Shown: in pieces, positions 61,644 to 64,000 of the stretch
Layout of the letters: every line of letters starts with the position of its first letter
Numbering within the stretch: the first letter of the stretch is position 1
From: Luteolibacter ambystomatis
GTDB taxonomy: Bacteria > Verrucomicrobiota > Verrucomicrobiia > Verrucomicrobiales > Akkermansiaceae
DNA length: 64,000 nucleotides
Reading direction: 5' to 3'
NCBI RefSeq assembly: GCF_018137965.1
Contig: NZ_CP073100.1
Coordinates: 4,351,754 to 4,415,753, forward strand
The notes under the pieces: model-generated
What the model saw: the letters and a program-made list of their open reading frames with translations, nothing else
Told to the model about the DNA's origin: nothing
Databases searched by the model: none
Translations under genes and position numbers: made by a program

Positions 61644-62338
61644 GCCTGATCGGAGGTGTGGAAGCGGTAGCCCTTGCCGCGCACCGTGGTGAGGAGGGTC
61701 TGGTCCTTGTCGCCGAGTTTCGCGCGGAGATGCATGATGTGCATGTCGATGGTGCGGGTCTCGGTGCGGTCCGGATCGAGTCCCCAGAGCTGGCGCAGGA
61801 TTTCCTCGCGCGTGACGAGACGGCCCCGGGACTCCACCAGATAGCGCAACAGGTCCGCCTCGCGCTCGGAAAGTTCCTCGCTGCGGCCATCGTGGAAGGT
61901 GAGCTTGCGTGCGGTGAAATCGGCGGTGCCGCCGGGGATCGGACTTTCGCTGGCGGGAGCCGCGCGTTCGCAGGTGCGGCGCAGCACCGCATCCACGCGG
62001 GCGAGAAGCTCCTTCATGCTGAAAGGTTTCACCACGTAGTCGTCCGCGCCGGTGGTCAGGCCGCGGACGCGGTCGTTTTCCTCGCCGCGTGCGGAGAGGA
62101 TGATCACGGCCTGGCCGGGACGTTTCTTCCGCAGCGCCTCGAGGATGTCGAAACCGGAAGGACCGGGCATCACCAGATCGAGCAGGGCCAGCCGGTAGTT
62201 CGCGCGCAGCGCCAGGTCCATGCCGGCGTGGCCGTCGGGTGCCTCCAAAGTACGATATCCGGCGTACTCCAGCACGTCGACGATCCCGCGGCGCACGGCG
62301 GGATCGTCCTCTACGACCAGGATGGTGGTTTCGGCCAT
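61640..62338 (-). CDS. OmpR/PhoB-type response regulator
   Basis: 232 residues. Receiver with acidic pair D11-D12, phospho-acceptor D54 (LALLDLVMPGPSG) and the conserved lysine in YVVKPFSMKELL. The C-terminal winged helix is LTFHDGRSEELSEREADLLRYLVESRGRLVTREEILRQLWGL through to IDMHIMHLRAKLGDKDQTLLTTVRGKGYRFH. First gene of the two-gene operon with the kinase. Targets not visible. Confidence 0.93.
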   Translation of the reverse strand: MAETTILVVEDDPAVRRGIVDVLEYAGYRTLEAPDGHAGMDLALRANYRLALLDLVMPGPSGFDILEALRKKRPGQAVIILSARGEENDRVRGLTTGADDYVVKPFSMKELLARVDAVLRRTCERAAPASESPIPGGTADFTARKLTFHDGRSEELSEREADLLRYLVESRGRLVTREEILRQLWGLDPDRTETRTIDMHIMHLRAKLGDKDQTLLTTVRGKGYRFHTSDQA

Positions 62339-62386
62339 GTCAGTTTCCTTGATACACGCGGAACCATGGCAGGGGCAAGGCGGGCT

Positions 62387-62914
62387 TCATTTCGTGACGG
62401 TGGTTCCTTCCATCGGCAGCTTCACCTTGGAGATTTCGATCAGGGGCGCCAGTTCCTTCACGTTCCGGTAGCCGTAGGTGTGGAGGTTGATGAAGGTCTG
62501 GACATTGAGCGCCACCTGCACCGCCTTCGCGGGGAAGGGGCGTTCCGCGCCTTTGAAGTTGTTGTTGCAGTAGATCAGGATGCGGGTGGTCTTGTCCGGG
62601 ATCAGTTTTTCCAACGCGGGCGCGTTGAAGTCGGTGAGGTCGAGATGGAGCGCGCCCTTCACGTGCATTTCATCGAACCTCGCCTTGCTGCGCGCATCCA
62701 GCACCACGGTGCCGGACTCGCCCATCATGCGGAGGAAATCGTCCTCGCTGACGCGGTTGGCCTCGCGGACCTTCTGCAGATCGGTCGCGGTTTGGACGAA
62801 GCCGGGATAGTCGATGCGTGGATTCGGCTCCGCCTTCTGTTGCTGCGCCGGAGTGGAGGATGTTTCGGCGCAGAGCAGCGCCGGAAGAAGCGTCAAAATG
62901 GCAATGGTTTTCAT
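62387..62914 (-). CDS. Secreted rhodanese-like protein
   Basis: 175 residues from MKTIAILTLLPALLCAE (signal peptide). Rhodanese fold with cysteine C116 in RILIYCNNNFKGAERPF, the usual active-site position, preceded by VVLDARSKARFDEMHVKGALHLDL (DxR...H-x-G-A motif). Possible sulfur transfer or thiol handling in the periplasm. The frame runs upstream to 62977, into the neighbouring gene, and is not used. The two-component operon lies 48 bases downstream. Confidence 0.85.
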   Translation of the reverse strand: MKTIAILTLLPALLCAETSSTPAQQQKAEPNPRIDYPGFVQTATDLQKVREANRVSEDDFLRMMGESGTVVLDARSKARFDEMHVKGALHLDLTDFNAPALEKLIPDKTTRILIYCNNNFKGAERPFPAKAVQVALNVQTFINLHTYGYRNVKELAPLIEISKVKLPMEGTTVTK

Positions 62915-62939
62915 GATCGATACGGAATGGGGATGGGAT

Positions 62940-63593
62940 TCAGGAATTGGAGAATCCAGCGGAAGGTTCTTCGTCACTGGGGCTGAAATATAGATAGATG
63001 ATCACCGCCTCGCTGGCTCCGGCCTCACCACAGGCGGCCAGGAACGACCGGGTGTCGGGTGATTCCGGATAGCGGATCTGCCGGTTCCTTTCGCCGCAGA
63101 TGGCCATGACGGGATACAGCTCGAAGCCAAGTCCGCCCTGTCTCTCCGGCTTCCGGGCCTCGGGCTTTGAATTCGTGAAGTAGCAGGCGTCCATCGGCTT
63201 GAAACCGGGAAAAACCGCACGGGCGGTCCATGGACTGTACATATCCCCATTGTCATGGACGGACACGAGGCGCTCGGCATCCCGCTGCCAGCCGAGGGAA
63301 ATGATACCGGTCCGGTGGTTCCGGGATGTATCGTACTTGGCACGCGCGAGGCGGAATCGTCCGATGCAGGCTCCATCCTTGTATCGCTCCGCGATCAATA
63401 GGGTGCCTTGGATCGCACGTCCCAATTCATAGTCGCACCGGAATTCCCGCACGCCGGCCAGTTCGGACAGCCGGGCTTCGCTGCGAGGGATCTCGGCACG
63501 GCGGAAGTGGGAAAGATCCTCCCCATATGCCGCCATGGACAGGCAGGGGAGGATGGCGAGAAACAAGAGGAAGCGGCCGGGGGATGTTTTCAT
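62940..63593 (-). CDS. Secreted protein of unknown function
   Basis: 217 residues from MKTSPGRFLLFLAILPCLSMAAYG (signal peptide); a GTG at 63602 would add three residues. The mature part has beta strands (GTLLIAERYKDGACIGRFRLARAKYD; GIISLGWQRDAERLVSVHDNG) and ends EAVIIYLYFSPSDEEPSAGFSNS. No family recognised. It follows the partial gene on its right with an overlap or near-overlap of stop and start, so co-transcription is likely. Confidence 0.68.
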   Translation of the reverse strand: MKTSPGRFLLFLAILPCLSMAAYGEDLSHFRRAEIPRSEARLSELAGVREFRCDYELGRAIQGTLLIAERYKDGACIGRFRLARAKYDTSRNHRTGIISLGWQRDAERLVSVHDNGDMYSPWTARAVFPGFKPMDACYFTNSKPEARKPERQGGLGFELYPVMAICGERNRQIRYPESPDTRSFLAACGEAGASEAVIIYLYFSPSDEEPSAGFSNS

Positions 63594-63598
63594 GGGAA

Positions 63599-64000
63599 TC
63601 ACTTGGCGAAGGTGTAGCCGCGGGCCGATGCTTGTTCACGGGTGGTTTCGACCAGGGCCTCGTCGAGCGTCTGATCGCTCTTCGCCGCCTGCTTTTTCAT
63701 TTCCTCCGCCACGAAGGCTTCGCGTTCACGGTTGAGGGTGACGATCTTTTCCTGGATCGCCGCGCGTTCTTTCGCGGCCTTTTCGATGTAGGCCGCGCGG
63801 TCTTCAGGCTTCATGCCGCGCATCGCTTCCGGCAGCTCGGCTTCGGCGAGCTTCGCCGGATCGACTTTCTTATCCCTGGCCGCATCGACAAGATCCCACG
63901 TGGCATTGCGGTAGTTGCCACCGGCCTTGGTGACGGCGCGGTTGACACCCGCACCGGCCTTCGCGTTCGCGGATGCATCCTTGTCCGCTTCCTGCTGGCG
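63599..64000 (-). CDS. C-terminal part of an exported alpha-helical protein (runs off right edge)
   Basis: The open frame continues to the edge, 133 residues visible. GGNYRNATWDLVDAARDKKVDPAKLAEAELPEAMRGMKPEDRAAYIEKAAKERAAIQEKI, then LNREREAFVAEEMKKQAAKSDQTLDEALVETTREQASARGYTFAK. This helical, Lys/Glu/Ala-rich tail resembles the C-terminus of Verrucomicrobia von Willebrand factor A domain proteins, but the vWA domain itself would lie outside the window, so that name is tentative. Confidence 0.6.
   Translation of the reverse strand, partial: RQQEADKDASANAKAGAGVNRAVTKAGGNYRNATWDLVDAARDKKVDPAKLAEAELPEAMRGMKPEDRAAYIEKAAKERAAIQEKIVTLNREREAFVAEEMKKQAAKSDQTLDEALVETTREQASARGYTFAK

Overview
The window is high-GC chromosomal DNA from a member of the Verrucomicrobia, probably Verrucomicrobiales and Luteolibacter-like. 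The evidence is an LL-diaminopimelate aminotransferase route to lysine, an ECF sigma factor of the Rhodopirellula/Verrucomicrobium type coupled to a FecR-like partner, a secreted protease with the 'DNDGRNNLIEYAFGGDP' tail typical of the phylum, sulfatase and YXWGXW-type surface proteins, and many hairpin repeats between genes. Species assignment is inference.

Layout. 1-9.5 kb: sigma/FecR pair, dapL, an ankyrin-L,D-transpeptidase lipoprotein, a CNNM/CorC-type protein, a trypsin-like exoprotein, MgtE and a hexose-6-phosphate mutarotase. 9.5-15.9 kb: acyltransferase-like protein, RecF-like ATPase, ParE-type toxin-antitoxin pair, SWIM-SNF2 helicase, COQ4-like protein. 15.9-20 kb: a peroxide-defence cluster of OxyR, a 51-residue membrane peptide, catalase, AnkB-like ankyrin protein and glutathione peroxidase.

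20.1-30.4 kb is the most interesting part, an RNA-repair island: a tandem nucleotidyltransferase; RtcR (CARF-AAA+ sigma54 activator); a divergent sigma54 promoter inside a near-palindrome; the Ro60/TROVE protein (Rsr); eight Y-RNA-like genes in 1.1 kb; two small accessory genes, the second with an apparent -1 frameshift at a CCCAAAG slippery site; RtcB ligase; and RtcA cyclase. In the Y-RNA units a tRNA T-arm comes first, followed by a loop-capped acceptor stem and then (in five units) a D-arm, so each is a circularly permuted tRNA without an anticodon arm mounted on a Y-RNA stem. The helices covary between units. The likely logic is that RNA damage activates RtcR, sigma54 RNA polymerase makes Rsr, the Y RNAs, RtcB and RtcA, and the Y RNAs tether Rsr to RNA-processing partners.

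30.4-64 kb is mostly housekeeping and envelope genes: tsaB, citrate synthase, DUF779 plus aldehyde dehydrogenase, bifunctional nuclease, M29-like peptidase, a stand-alone OvoA C-terminal methyltransferase, aspartate kinase, thioredoxin-like proteins, sulfatase, tadA, holA, gamma-carbonic anhydrase, a metallopeptidase, YhaM-like HD nuclease, recO, TPR protein, YjbR, NlpC/P60, DUF3592, rdgB, leuS, two peptidoglycan-binding-domain proteins, a YXWGXW protein, a two-component system and a rhodanese. A gene running off the right edge closes the window.
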